From Bacillus pseudomycoides (GTDB lineage Bacteria; Bacillota; Bacilli; Bacillales; Bacillaceae_G), in NCBI RefSeq assembly GCF_022811845.1, contig NZ_CP064266.1:3658001-3722000 (forward strand): a stretch of 64,000 nt of DNA, given 5' to 3'. Below the pieces are notes generated by a model. The model did not search any database and was not told the DNA's origin. It saw only the letters and a program-made list of their open reading frames with translations. Below, piece after piece: positions 1 through 7,439 of the stretch. Numbering within the stretch: the first letter of the stretch is position 1; each line of letters begins with the position of its first letter. Made by a program: the position numbers and the translations under genes.

Positions 1-590
1 ATCCAATAATAATACGTACTACGTGGAATATCGGCCAACTTTACTAGATCAATGATTTTAAATTCATGCCTTAGCTCATAAATTACTTTCGCTTTGTCTT
101 GTTCTGTAATTTTTCCTTTTCTTGAACTAAGGCGTTTAACTTTTTTAAATAGGCGTTTTCCATACGCAACCGCTCAATTTCAGCAAGTAATGCTTCTTGT
201 GATCCTTCTACTGGTTGAGTTTTCTTTGTATCTTTTTCATAGATAGACGCCCCGTTTTTTGATTGAAGGGCCCGTATTCCTTGTTTTTCTAAAAGTTTCT
301 TCCATCTAAGGATAGTTGAAGGTGCCGGAATATTAAATACCGCAGCCGTTTCTATAAGTGAAGTTCCCGTTTCAATCATAAAGTTTAGTACGTCTAGTTT
401 AAACTCTTCAGTATAGTTTGTATAGGTAGAAACCAAGCCCGCCTCACCTTGATTTTCATAAAAAGCAATCCACTTTTGGACATCACTTCGAGAAACCTTG
501 AATTTCCTAGCGAGGCTTTTTTTTACTACAATTCGTTTGTAAATAATGTTCGACTATCTTTAATTTGAACTCAGTTGTGTATTTTGACAT
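1..590 (-). pseudogene. IS3-family (IS150-type) transposase orfA, frameshifted, plus start of orfB
   Basis: On the minus strand an orfA reading frame starts at an ATG at 588-590 (protein begins MSKYTTEFKL) and would run to 83, but a run of eight T (plus strand 517-524) puts it out of frame. The downstream part is the helix-turn-helix and coiled-coil segment ending KTKRK. A conserved A6G slippery heptamer is present at 140-146 on this strand. The -1 frame then continues as orfB (YELRHEFK...TYYYW) to the window edge. The protein closely resembles the orfA of the neighbouring plus-strand element. Because of the frameshift this copy is probably inactive; a sequencing slip in the homopolymer is the alternative. 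Confidence 0.8.
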
Positions 591-595
591 AAAGA

Positions 596-670
596 AGCAC
601 CCCAATAGTTAGCTTTTTTTGTCTAACAATTGGGGTGCAGTTCACATACCTAACAATTGGAGGTGCAGTT
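596..670. repeat. Head-to-head junction of two IS3-family ends
   Basis: A segment GCACCCCAATAGTTAGC (597-613) is followed after seven T by an inverted copy, GTCTAACAATTGGGGTGC (621-638). A further direct copy CTAACAATTGG.GGTGCAG lies at 650-668. These are terminal or leader sequences of the minus-strand element on the left and the plus-strand element on the right. The exact outer tip of each element cannot be assigned because the ends are interleaved. Confidence 0.6.
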
Positions 671-675
671 TTCTT

Positions 676-1185
676 ATGGCTAAATATTCTTTAGAAACTA
701 AATTAGCTGCCGTTCATGCATATTTGAATGGGGTAGAATCATTTAAAATAATATCTCAAAAACAAGATGTAACGATAACACAACTCAAAAAATGGGTGGC
801 TAAGTTTCAGGAACATGGATTGAAAGGTCTTCAAAAAACATATACAAATTACTCGGCTGAGTTTAAAATGAACGTACTTAATTATATAAATGAGACAGGA
901 GCGTCCGTTGAAGAAGCTACTACATTTTTTAATGTTGGTAATTCTAGCACAGTATGGAAGTGGAAGGAATTATTTGATACACAAGGAATTGACGCTCTTC
1001 AATTAAAGACAAAGGAGCGTCCATCCATGAAAAATGAACAAAAGAAAAATCAATTCGTAGAAGGATCAGAAGAAGCATTACTAGCTGAAGTTGAACGATT
1101 GCGTATGGAGAATGCGTATTTAAAAAAGTTACATGCCTTAATTCAAGAAAAGGAAAAATCACAGAGAAAGACAAAGCGAAAATAA
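676..1185 (+). CDS. IS3-family transposase OrfA (helix-turn-helix subunit)
   Basis: The 169-residue protein starts at ATG 676, preceded by TTGGAGGTG at 657-665; an upstream in-frame TTG at 619 has no such site and lies in the IS end. It has two helix-turn-helix segments (about residues 1-55 and 60-105) and a C-terminal leucine-zipper-like stretch (LLAEVERLRMENAYLKKL). In this family OrfA binds the terminal repeats and is made alone or as an OrfAB fusion through -1 frameshifting. The slippery heptamer at 1122-1128 sits in frame for that. The protein is intact, unlike the OrfA of the inverted copy to its left. Confidence 0.85.
   Translation: MAKYSLETKLAAVHAYLNGVESFKIISQKQDVTITQLKKWVAKFQEHGLKGLQKTYTNYSAEFKMNVLNYINETGASVEEATTFFNVGNSSTVWKWKELFDTQGIDALQLKTKERPSMKNEQKKNQFVEGSEEALLAEVERLRMENAYLKKLHALIQEKEKSQRKTKRK
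1122..1128 (+). other. Programmed -1 frameshift site (A AAA AAG)
   Basis: The heptamer AAAAAAG lies with its codons split as TTA AAA AAG in the orfA frame, the X XXY YYZ arrangement needed for tandem slippage. After a -1 shift the frame is open from 1128 straight into orfB with no stop. This is the known way IS150-type elements produce the OrfAB transposase. Confidence 0.75.
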
Positions 1186-1265
1186 TCTACGAGTTAAGGC
1201 ACGAATTTAAAGTTATTGACTTAATCAAAGTCGCTGATATCCCGTGCAGTACCTATTACTACTGG

Positions 1266-2024
1266 GTGAAACGAATGAACCGCCCAGATAAATATAGCGA
1301 AGTCAAAGAAATGATCAAACAGATTTTTGACGAACACAAAGGACGATATGGTTACCGTCGTATCACATTGGCATTACGTAATTGTGGTATCTTACTAAAT
1401 CATAAAACAGTTCGTTGCTTAATGAGTGAGATGAATTTGAAATCACTTGTCCGTATGAAGAAATATCGTTCTTATTGTGGGAAAGTTGGTAAAACCGCAC
1501 CAAATATTTTAAAGCGTGATTTTAAAGCGACTAGGCCAAATGAAAAATGGGTAACGGATGTAACAGAATTCCACTTACACGGTGAAAAGCTATATTTATC
1601 ACCAATACTTGATCTATATAACAGGGAAATTATTGCGTTTAACGTAGAGAAACGTCCTGTTTATCCATTAGTTTCAAAGATGTTGGATAAAGCTTTTGAA
1701 CATTTAAAGGCTGACGATTCACCCATCCTCCACTCTGATCAAGGATGGCATTATCAAATGAAGAAATATCAACACACATTAAAAGAACGAGGGATTACAC
1801 AAAGTATGTCCCGTAAAGGAAACTGTTTAGATAACGCAGTCATAGAGAATTTCTTTGGCTTATTAAAGTCTGAATTACTCTATTTACAAGAATTCCAAAG
1901 CATGGAACACTTTACATTGGAACTGGAAAAATATATTCATTACTACAATAACGATCGAATCAAAACAAAATTAAAAGGAATGAGTCCTGTACAATACAGA
2001 ATTCATTCCTCACAAGTTGCTTAA
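1266..2024 (+). CDS. IS3-family transposase OrfB (DDE integrase domain)
   Basis: The listed start is an in-frame GTG, but the frame is open upstream to the slippery site at 1128 and the extra residues (KAKIIYELRHEFKV...TYYYW) are typical OrfAB fusion sequence, so translation by frameshifting is more likely than independent initiation. The product carries an HTH_21-like N-terminus and the rve/DDE core: WVTDVTEF, LHSDQGWHYQ and CLDNAVIENFFG supply the D, D and E residues. It ends in the usual YNNDRIKTKLKGMSPVQYR motif. It catalyses strand transfer of this element. Confidence 0.88.
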   Translation: MKRMNRPDKYSEVKEMIKQIFDEHKGRYGYRRITLALRNCGILLNHKTVRCLMSEMNLKSLVRMKKYRSYCGKVGKTAPNILKRDFKATRPNEKWVTDVTEFHLHGEKLYLSPILDLYNREIIAFNVEKRPVYPLVSKMLDKAFEHLKADDSPILHSDQGWHYQMKKYQHTLKERGITQSMSRKGNCLDNAVIENFFGLLKSELLYLQEFQSMEHFTLELEKYIHYYNNDRIKTKLKGMSPVQYRIHSSQVA

Positions 2025-2100
2025 AAATGCGTGTCTAACTTTTTAGGTTCACTTCATTAATTTAGGACTCTTTTTGTGTTTTATGTAAGGGGTCTCACCA

Positions 2101-2196
2101 CATCGCTATCAAGCTAACAAGACAAAATACCCCCTAAAATGAAAAAAGACGTTATTCTTTCTGAGAAATCATAGGAAAGGATAACGTCTTTTTATC
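2101..2196 (+). mobile_element. Left-end remnant of an IS231-type element
   Basis: Starting with CATCGCTATCAAGCTAA, these roughly 95 bases match the left end and leader of the intact IS231-type element at 4604-4700 almost base for base, including the AGGAAAGGATaaCGTcTTTT stretch just before the transposase start. No transposase follows; GntR/ABC genes do. It is therefore either a truncated IS231 or the left arm of a mobile cassette. No matching right arm was found before the intact IS231. Confidence 0.65.
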
Positions 2197-2302
2197 AATG
2201 TGACGGTATCCTATATGAAAAATTAACATCGCTCCGAATGTATATATTGTGAATAGTGTGTATAATGTGTTCATAAGCATTTAAGACGCAAGGAGTTGAA
2301 TC

Positions 2303-2686
2303 ATGAGAATCTTACTATCTAATAAGTCTAAGTCTCCTATTTATCAACAAATCATTGACCAAATTATATTACAAGTATCAAATGGGACATTGAAAGAAGA
2401 TGACGCATTACCTTCCATGCGCTCATTAGCTAGGGACTTGAAGGTAAGTGTTATTACTTCAAAAAGAGCATACGAAGAACTTGAAAAAGCAGGTTACATT
2501 TACTCTATAGTGGGGAAAGGCTCATTTGTTGCAAAACAAACAAAACAAACAAAAAAACAACAAGTAGATGAACCAAGTGATCCAATACGTGAAAAGTTTA
2601 GTACAATCGTTCGAGAGAGTAAGGCTAAGCATTTATTAAGGGATGAGTTAATACAGATTATTAATCGTATTTATGAGGAGGAATAG
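2303..2686 (+). CDS. GntR-family regulator, YtrA subfamily
   Basis: The 127-residue protein has an N-terminal winged helix (about residues 10-75: SPIYQQIIDQI...DALPSMRSLARDLKVSVITSKRAYEELEKAGYI) and only a short tail, the layout of YtrA-type GntR repressors. The start follows AAGGAG at 2290-2295. A TATAAT hexamer lies at 2261-2266. The gene is two bases upstream of an ABC ATPase gene and forms one transcription unit with it. Members of this subfamily normally repress their own ABC operon and respond to cell-wall-active compounds; that role here is inferred from arrangement. Confidence 0.85.
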   Translation: MRILLSNKSKSPIYQQIIDQIILQVSNGTLKEDDALPSMRSLARDLKVSVITSKRAYEELEKAGYIYSIVGKGSFVAKQTKQTKKQQVDEPSDPIREKFSTIVRESKAKHLLRDELIQIINRIYEEE

Positions 2687-2688
2687 AA

Positions 2689-3558
2689 ATGGAAAACATT
2701 GTAGAACTGAAAAATGTTTCAAAAACATATAATGGATTTTCTTTAAAAAATGTATCGTTTAACATCAAAAAGGGGTTTGTAACGGGATTTATTGGTGCAA
2801 ATGGCGCAGGGAAAAGTACAACAATTAAACTAATTATGGATCTTATTAGCAAGGATAGTGGGGATATCAAAATTTTTGGTAAGGATTATCAAAAGGAACA
2901 AGTTTCTATTAAAGAGCGTATTGGATTCGTATATGATGACAATATCTTTTATGAAGATATGACAGTTCATCAACTGAAAAAATTCATTGCTCCAGCTTAT
3001 AAAAAATGGGATGAAAATCGCTTCCAATCCTACATACGAAACTTTGAGTTACCGACTAACATAAAAATGAAAAAGATGTCTAAAGGGATGAAAATGAAGA
3101 CTTCCCTAGCGTTTGCACTTTCACACCATGCCGAATTTATTATTATGGATGAACCGACTTCTGGACTTGACCCTGTATTTCGAAGAGAAATTTTAGACAT
3201 CCTTTATGATTTAATGGTCGATCAAGATAAAACAATCTTTTTCTCTACGCACATTACAACTGATTTAGACCGTATAGCTGATTATATTGTATTTATTCAT
3301 AATGGAGAAATTGTGTTCGAAAAAGATATGCATAGTATTTCTGAAGAATATGCAATTGTAAAAGGGGATACAGCCATACTTACACCAAAAATCAGGGAAC
3401 AATTGATTGGGATTCGTGAAACAAACATCGGATTTGAAGCACTTACAAGTATTGCACTCCATACACATACTCAACTAGGGAATGATGTGTTAATTGAAGA
3501 AGCGACGTTAGAAGATATTATGTACTATACAAAAAAGGGGAATATTCAATATGTATAA
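2689..3558 (+). CDS. ABC transporter ATP-binding protein (YtrB/BcrA type)
   Basis: The 289-residue ATPase shows Walker A GANGAGKST (about residues 36-44), a signature region KMSKGMKMKTSLAFAL, Walker B FIIMDEPTSGLD and switch histidine STH. The signature reads MSKGM rather than LSGGQ, a common variant in exporters of this class. It follows the GntR gene and overlaps the start of the permease by eight bases (3551-3558), so the three form one operon. It would power a small ABC-2 exporter. Because the permease is frameshifted the transporter is probably not functional in this strain. Confidence 0.85.
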   Translation: MENIVELKNVSKTYNGFSLKNVSFNIKKGFVTGFIGANGAGKSTTIKLIMDLISKDSGDIKIFGKDYQKEQVSIKERIGFVYDDNIFYEDMTVHQLKKFIAPAYKKWDENRFQSYIRNFELPTNIKMKKMSKGMKMKTSLAFALSHHAEFIIMDEPTSGLDPVFRREILDILYDLMVDQDKTIFFSTHITTDLDRIADYIVFIHNGEIVFEKDMHSISEEYAIVKGDTAILTPKIREQLIGIRETNIGFEALTSIALHTHTQLGNDVLIEEATLEDIMYYTKKGNIQYV

Positions 3559-4173
3559 TTTAATATTAAAGGACTTTCGATTGCAAAAATTAATTATATT
3601 ATTGTATTTGATTATCATATGCTTTTTTATTATGACATTTGGAAGCTTTTACTTAATGGTCGTTTTACCGGTTGGTTCTTATGTGATAAATCTACATTAT
3701 TATGACGCAAAGAATAATAGTCACAAGTTTATTAACAGCCTTCCTTATAGTAGAAAAAAATTATTATGTCAAAATATATAGGTACAATGATATTCATGCT
3801 TATAGTGGTGTCATTTTCTTTATCGATTCAAGCGATAATTCAGTTTGTATTTCCGACTTATGGTCAAATGGCAACTCCACAGGAAATTGTGATTAGTATT
3901 CTTACTGCGATGTTGTTTACATCTCTCTACTTACCATTTTTCTATCGCTTTACCAATAAATATTTGATAGCTGCTGTCAGCATTATTTTTCCTGTATTTG
4001 TTGTTTTATGGAGAACAATTGAGGCATATGTAAATATTACTGACCTTGTATATAGCTTCACTACACAATTTACTATTAATCAACTAGTTATACTTGCTTC
4101 AATCGTTACCATACTTATATTTATCGGTTCTTACTTCTTAACGGTGAGAATTTATAAATGTACTGATTTTTAA
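3551..4173 (+). pseudogene. ABC-2 type permease, split by a frameshift
   Basis: Two overlapping reading frames make one hydrophobic protein of about 208 residues: 3551-3781 (starts MYNLILKDFRLQKL, about two membrane segments, ends at SRKK) and 3766-4173 (continues as MSKYIGTMIFML..., about four membrane segments). Adding one A to the A7 run near 3752-3758 would restore a continuous SRKKIIMSKYIG sequence. The gene is therefore either broken by a one-base deletion or the base is missing from the sequence. It would be the membrane partner of the upstream ATPase. Confidence 0.75.
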
Positions 4174-4201
4174 AAATTCTTTTATCGGAAATATAGAATA
4201 C

Positions 4202-4245
4202 ATAACAAGTAAACGTTTCTAAGATTAGAAACGTTTACTTGTTAT
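4202..4245. terminator. Strong bidirectional terminator-like hairpin
   Basis: A perfect 19-bp inverted repeat (ATAACAAGTAAACGTTTCT and its complement) with a six-base loop follows the permease stop by about 30 bases. It is A+T-rich at the base rather than followed by a long T run. Confidence 0.7.
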
Positions 4246-4592
4246 ATGTTTCTACCTCTTGTACAGATGCGTTTTTCTATGGTTCCCAAACCGTTTGTAA
4301 AGGTATCCCGTTAAGGACGTAGCTTGTATCCTTATAAAATCAAGATTCATAACGTTTATAAATATGTTATAAAACATTTATAAACTCCTTAGCGTACAAT
4401 TTTCTCGAAATAAAATGGTGCCCCCTTATATGTAAAATTGCATGAAAACACCAGTTAACATAATGATATTATTTTATTATAAATCTGCTCTATGTTTTTC
4501 ATTAATCATGTTGAAACCTGAAACCCTACAGAAAAACAATTGGTAAACTAAAGAACTGAAGAAAGGCACTCATTGAGTGTCTTTTCTTTATG
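4246..4592. other. Non-coding stretch with a dispersed-repeat copy
   Basis: No credible gene is visible. At 4385-4425 a sequence beginning CTTAGCGTA and ending TGGTGCCCCC matches a dispersed repeat seen again near 6637, 14819 (inverted), 16624 and 21917. A small hairpin AAGGCACTCATTGAGTGTCTTTT (4563-4586, stem arms GACACT/AGTGTC-like) lies just before the IS231 insertion. Confidence 0.45.
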
Positions 4593-4603
4593 GGGTAGCA
4601 CCA

Positions 4604-6253
4604 CATCGCTATCAAGCTAACAAAACAAAATCCCCCCTAAAATGAAAAAATACGCTATTCTTTCTGTAGAATCATAGGAAAGGATGGCGTTTTTGTATGT
4701 CAATTTCTGTATCTGATGAATTACAACTATTTGCTCAAGAAATTCAAAGCTTTTTATCCCCTAATATCTTACGAAATCTTGCTAGAGATGTTGGCTTTGT
4801 GCAACGAACAAGTAAGTACCAAGCCAAAGATTTAGTTGCTTTATGTGTATGGATGAGCCAAAATGTCGCTACGACTTCTTTAACTCAGCTATCTAGCTGT
4901 TTAGAAGTGTCAACAGAAGTTCTCATCAGTCCTGAGGGACTAAATCAACGATTTAATAAAGCGGCCGTTCAATTTTTACAACACATATTAGCCGAACTTC
5001 TAAACCAAAAATTAGCCTCATTTATACCGATTTCTTCTCCATACACTTCTGTTTTCAAGCGTATTCGGATTCTGGATTCCACCGCATTTCAACTTCCAGA
5101 TATCTTTTCATTCGTTTATCCAGGTGCAGGAGGATGCAGCCATACAGCTGGGATGAAAATTCAACTTGAGTATGACCTGTTAAGCGGACAGTTCCTACAT
5201 ATTCATACAGGTCCAGGTAAACAACATGATCGAACCTACGGTTCTCTGTGTGTCCCAACTATAACAGCGAATGATTTATGTATCCGAGATTTAGGTTATT
5301 TTCATTTGAAAGATCTTCAACATATACAAGATAAAAAAGCTTACTATATCTCTCGTATCAAGTCGAATACACGTATTTATCAAAAAAATCCCAACCCTGA
5401 TTACTTTCAAGATGGAAGAATTAAGAAAGGTACAGAGTATATACAGATAAATATGGAGGTCTTAATGAACTCTCTTCAGCCAGGACAAACATGTGAAATA
5501 TCCGAAGCCTATGTAGGAATGACTGATAAAGTACCAACTCGTGTGATTGTACATCGACTAACAAAAGAACAACAAAAAAAACGATTACAAGATCAAGCTG
5601 TAAGAGAAAAGAAGAAAGGAATGAAGTATTCTCCTCGTAGTAAACGACTCAGTGGTATCAATGTATATATGACAAATACCCCTACAGATATTGTCCCGAT
5701 GGGGCAAGTACATGATTGGTATTCTTTACGCTGGCAAATCGAAATTTTATTTAAAACGTGGAAATCATTCTTTCACATTCATCATTGTAAAAAGATAAAA
5801 CGAGAACGATTGGAATGCCATTTGTATGGGCAACTGATTGCCATTCTACTCTGTTCCTCTATTATGTTTCACATGCGGAAGTTACTTCTCATAAAAAAGA
5901 AACAAGAGCTGAGTGAATATAAAGCCATATATATGATTAAAGACTATTTTTTTCTTCTGTTTCGAGCAATGCAAAAGACACCCAAGGATTATCAAAGATT
6001 CTTCTTCGTCTGTTTAACCTCCTACAGCGAAACGGACGGAAATCTCATCGATACAAGAAGAAAACAGTCTTTGATATATTAGGTGTCGTTTACAATTGTA
6101 CCATGTCGGACAATCAAGCAGCTTAATAAAAAAAGTGAAACCCGTTAGGGTTTATTTGATATGCAAAATTTCCAATGATCCACACTGATTTTTAGAAAAA
6201 GAAAAAAATTTCTTCTGAAACTGACCTTTCCTAACCTTAGCTTGATAGCGATG
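4604..6253 (+). mobile_element. IS231-type insertion sequence (IS4 family), intact
   Basis: The element is bounded by inverted repeats CATCGCTATCAAGCTAA (4604-4620) and its complement (6237-6253). The 11 bases GGGTAGCACCA occur immediately outside both ends (4593-4603 and 6254-6264), a direct target duplication of the size known for IS231. At about 1.65 kb with one 461-residue transposase it has family-typical length. The target was itself the end of a 136-bp repeat that resumes at the right junction. Confidence 0.88.
4697..6082 (+). CDS. IS4-family (IS231-type) transposase
   Basis: The 461-residue transposase starts at ATG 4697, about 90 bases inside the left inverted repeat. The catalytic triad can be read as D in RILDSTAFQLPD, D in CIRDLGYFHLKD and E in YSLRWQIEILFKTWKS, the last matching the Y-x2-R-x3-E-x6-K signature of IS4 enzymes. 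No stop or frameshift interrupts it, so it may be functional. It could also act on the related ends scattered through this window, which has been shown for cassettes with IS231 ends in this bacterial group. Confidence 0.92.
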   Translation: MSISVSDELQLFAQEIQSFLSPNILRNLARDVGFVQRTSKYQAKDLVALCVWMSQNVATTSLTQLSSCLEVSTEVLISPEGLNQRFNKAAVQFLQHILAELLNQKLASFIPISSPYTSVFKRIRILDSTAFQLPDIFSFVYPGAGGCSHTAGMKIQLEYDLLSGQFLHIHTGPGKQHDRTYGSLCVPTITANDLCIRDLGYFHLKDLQHIQDKKAYYISRIKSNTRIYQKNPNPDYFQDGRIKKGTEYIQINMEVLMNSLQPGQTCEISEAYVGMTDKVPTRVIVHRLTKEQQKKRLQDQAVREKKKGMKYSPRSKRLSGINVYMTNTPTDIVPMGQVHDWYSLRWQIEILFKTWKSFFHIHHCKKIKRERLECHLYGQLIAILLCSSIMFHMRKLLLIKKKQELSEYKAIYMIKDYFFLLFRAMQKTPKDYQRFFFVCLTSYSETDGNLIDTRRKQSLIY

Positions 6254-6257
6254 GGGT

Positions 6258-6393
6258 AGCACCATATCACCATCAAGCTAAGATTTTGAAATATCTCCAA
6301 AACGAAAATGTTATCTTTCTACAGTTATTTATGAGAATTCAATTCATTTTTTCGTTTTGGGGTATTAGCTTTTCTTAGGTTGATAGGCATGGG
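6258..6393. repeat. 136-bp inverted-repeat unit with IS231-like ends (copy 1)
   Basis: The unit begins CACCATATCACCATCAAGCTAAG and ends in the inverted form AGGTTGATAGGCATGGG, with subterminal CCAAAACGAAAA and TTTTCGTTTTGG. A copy of the same length at 14682-14817 shares both arms and the centre (a TATGAGA.TTCA core). It has no coding capacity. It resembles the short interspersed bcr-type repeats described in the B. cereus group, but I could not verify the family. The IS231 copy has inserted into its left tip. Confidence 0.65.
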
Positions 6394-6689
6394 CTGCCCC
6401 CCCCTTATCATTTATGCCTTTAAAGAAATAACAAATGTTAAACAATCGGGCTCGATTGCGAAGCCACACAGGAGTAAAAATGTTCAAACTAGTTTGTATC
6501 ATTTTAAACAACTACATAGCAAAGAAAAAAACATAATAAGCCGATGATTCCTTAGCGTAGGAAAAATCGGCTTGTTCCTTGTAGAAATTTGATTAGCGAA
6601 GGAAAATTCGGTTTTTAGCTTCCGAAAAATGTATTAGCGTGGGTTTTATGTCATTGGGTTGGCGGGACCCCATGTATAATAAATGAAAT
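6394..6689. repeat. Cluster of TTAGCG-type dispersed repeat segments
   Basis: No gene is visible. Three related segments follow each other: CTTAGCGTAGGAAAAATCGG (6553), ATTAGCGAAGGAAAATTCGG (6592) and ATTAGCGTGGGTTTTATGTC (6635), the last ending GGCGGGACCCC. Some can pair as hairpins (AAGCCGAT with ATCGGCTT). They lie just downstream of the TetR gene. Confidence 0.5.
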
Positions 6690-7289
6690 TCACTCTTTAG
6701 GCTTTGTTAGACCTTCTGATAAACATTCAATCATTTTTTTCATCATCTTCGAAAAAATCGGTTCTCCAATCTCTTGTCGATGTAATGGAATAAGTATGGT
6801 TGTTCGGAAAAGGCCAATAAGTACTTCAGGATCATCTTCTGTAACACCTTTTTCCTGTAGAAATTTAACAAACGCCAAAGAACTATCTAAATCTTCCCTT
6901 GCATGGTTATCTAGAAATTCCTTAGGAAGCCTTTTCACAATTCGATCATATTCACCTCTTTGATAAAGACTTTGTAAAAATGGATTTTGTTCTATGGTTT
7001 TAAAAGATGTTTCAAAGAAACGAATTAAAAGTTCTTTTGGTGGTAGAGACTCACACATAATTTCTGAAATGATTTGATTCTTTATTTCCTCTTCTTTTCG
7101 CAACACTGCGTAAAATAACTCTTCTTTTGATGAATAATATGAATAAAAAGAACCCTTTGCGATTCCACATGCATTTACTATGTTATCAATGCTAGTTTTA
7201 GAGAATCCATATTGAATAAACAGTTCTTTACTCTTAACGAGAAGAGTCTCATGTATCTGTTTTCTCTGTTCAGGTGTGATTCTTGCCAT
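6690..7289 (-). CDS. TetR/AcrR-family transcriptional regulator
   Basis: The 199-residue protein has a TetR_N helix-turn-helix at about residues 10-56 (LLVKSKELFIQYGFSKTSIDNIVNACGIAKGSFYSYYSSKEELFYAVL), followed by an all-helical ligand domain ending in MKKMIECLSEGL. It is transcribed away from the serine hydrolase gene at 7440. The 150-base gap contains an 8-bp inverted repeat that is a plausible operator. By position it probably represses itself and the hydrolase. The ligand is unknown. Confidence 0.88.
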   Translation of the reverse strand: MARITPEQRKQIHETLLVKSKELFIQYGFSKTSIDNIVNACGIAKGSFYSYYSSKEELFYAVLRKEEEIKNQIISEIMCESLPPKELLIRFFETSFKTIEQNPFLQSLYQRGEYDRIVKRLPKEFLDNHAREDLDSSLAFVKFLQEKGVTEDDPEVLIGLFRTTILIPLHRQEIGEPIFSKMMKKMIECLSEGLTKPKE

Positions 7290-7310
7290 AATGTATCCCC
7301 GCCTATTTTT

Positions 7311-7340
7311 ATTTGACTATTTATAGACATTAAGTCAAAT
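7311..7340. promoter_or_regulatory. Palindromic candidate operator for the TetR regulator
   Basis: ATTTGACT (7311-7318) and its exact complement AGTCAAAT (7333-7340) are separated by 14 bases in the divergent intergenic region, about 20 bases upstream of the TetR start. TetR proteins bind such two-fold symmetric sites. This assignment rests only on symmetry and position. Confidence 0.5.
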
Positions 7341-7439
7341 ATCTGATAGGTTTATTTTATTGAATTATTTATATTTTGTAAATACATAAAATTTATATGT
7401 GATAAAAGGTTAGATTATATTAATTAAAGGGGCAAAGAC

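Larger units (their letters stand above)
620..2052 (+). mobile_element. IS3-family insertion sequence, IS150 subgroup type
   Basis: This is a complete-looking two-ORF element: orfA, A6G slippery site, orfB. The right end at about 2033-2052 reads TGTCTAAC then AGGTTCA, related to the motif at the left junction (621-644). I could not identify a clean target-site duplication, and the left tip is tangled with the neighbouring inverted copy. Both ORFs are intact, so the element could be active. Confidence 0.7.

Noticed and set aside
619..675. Extended start of the IS3 OrfA
   Set aside because: The upstream TTG lies in the IS end and the extra residues are not part of the OrfA family; ATG 676 has a ribosome site.
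3702..3896. Open frame overlapping the ABC permease
   Set aside because: It is the third frame of the frameshifted permease gene, has no ribosome site, and its sequence is not protein-like. The permease is better explained by two frames.
4246..4592. Right end matching the IS231-type left end at 2101
   Set aside because: A cassette carrying the GntR/ABC genes would need an inverted end here. None of the required TTAGCTTGAT.GCGATG form is present, so the cassette idea for these genes was not claimed.
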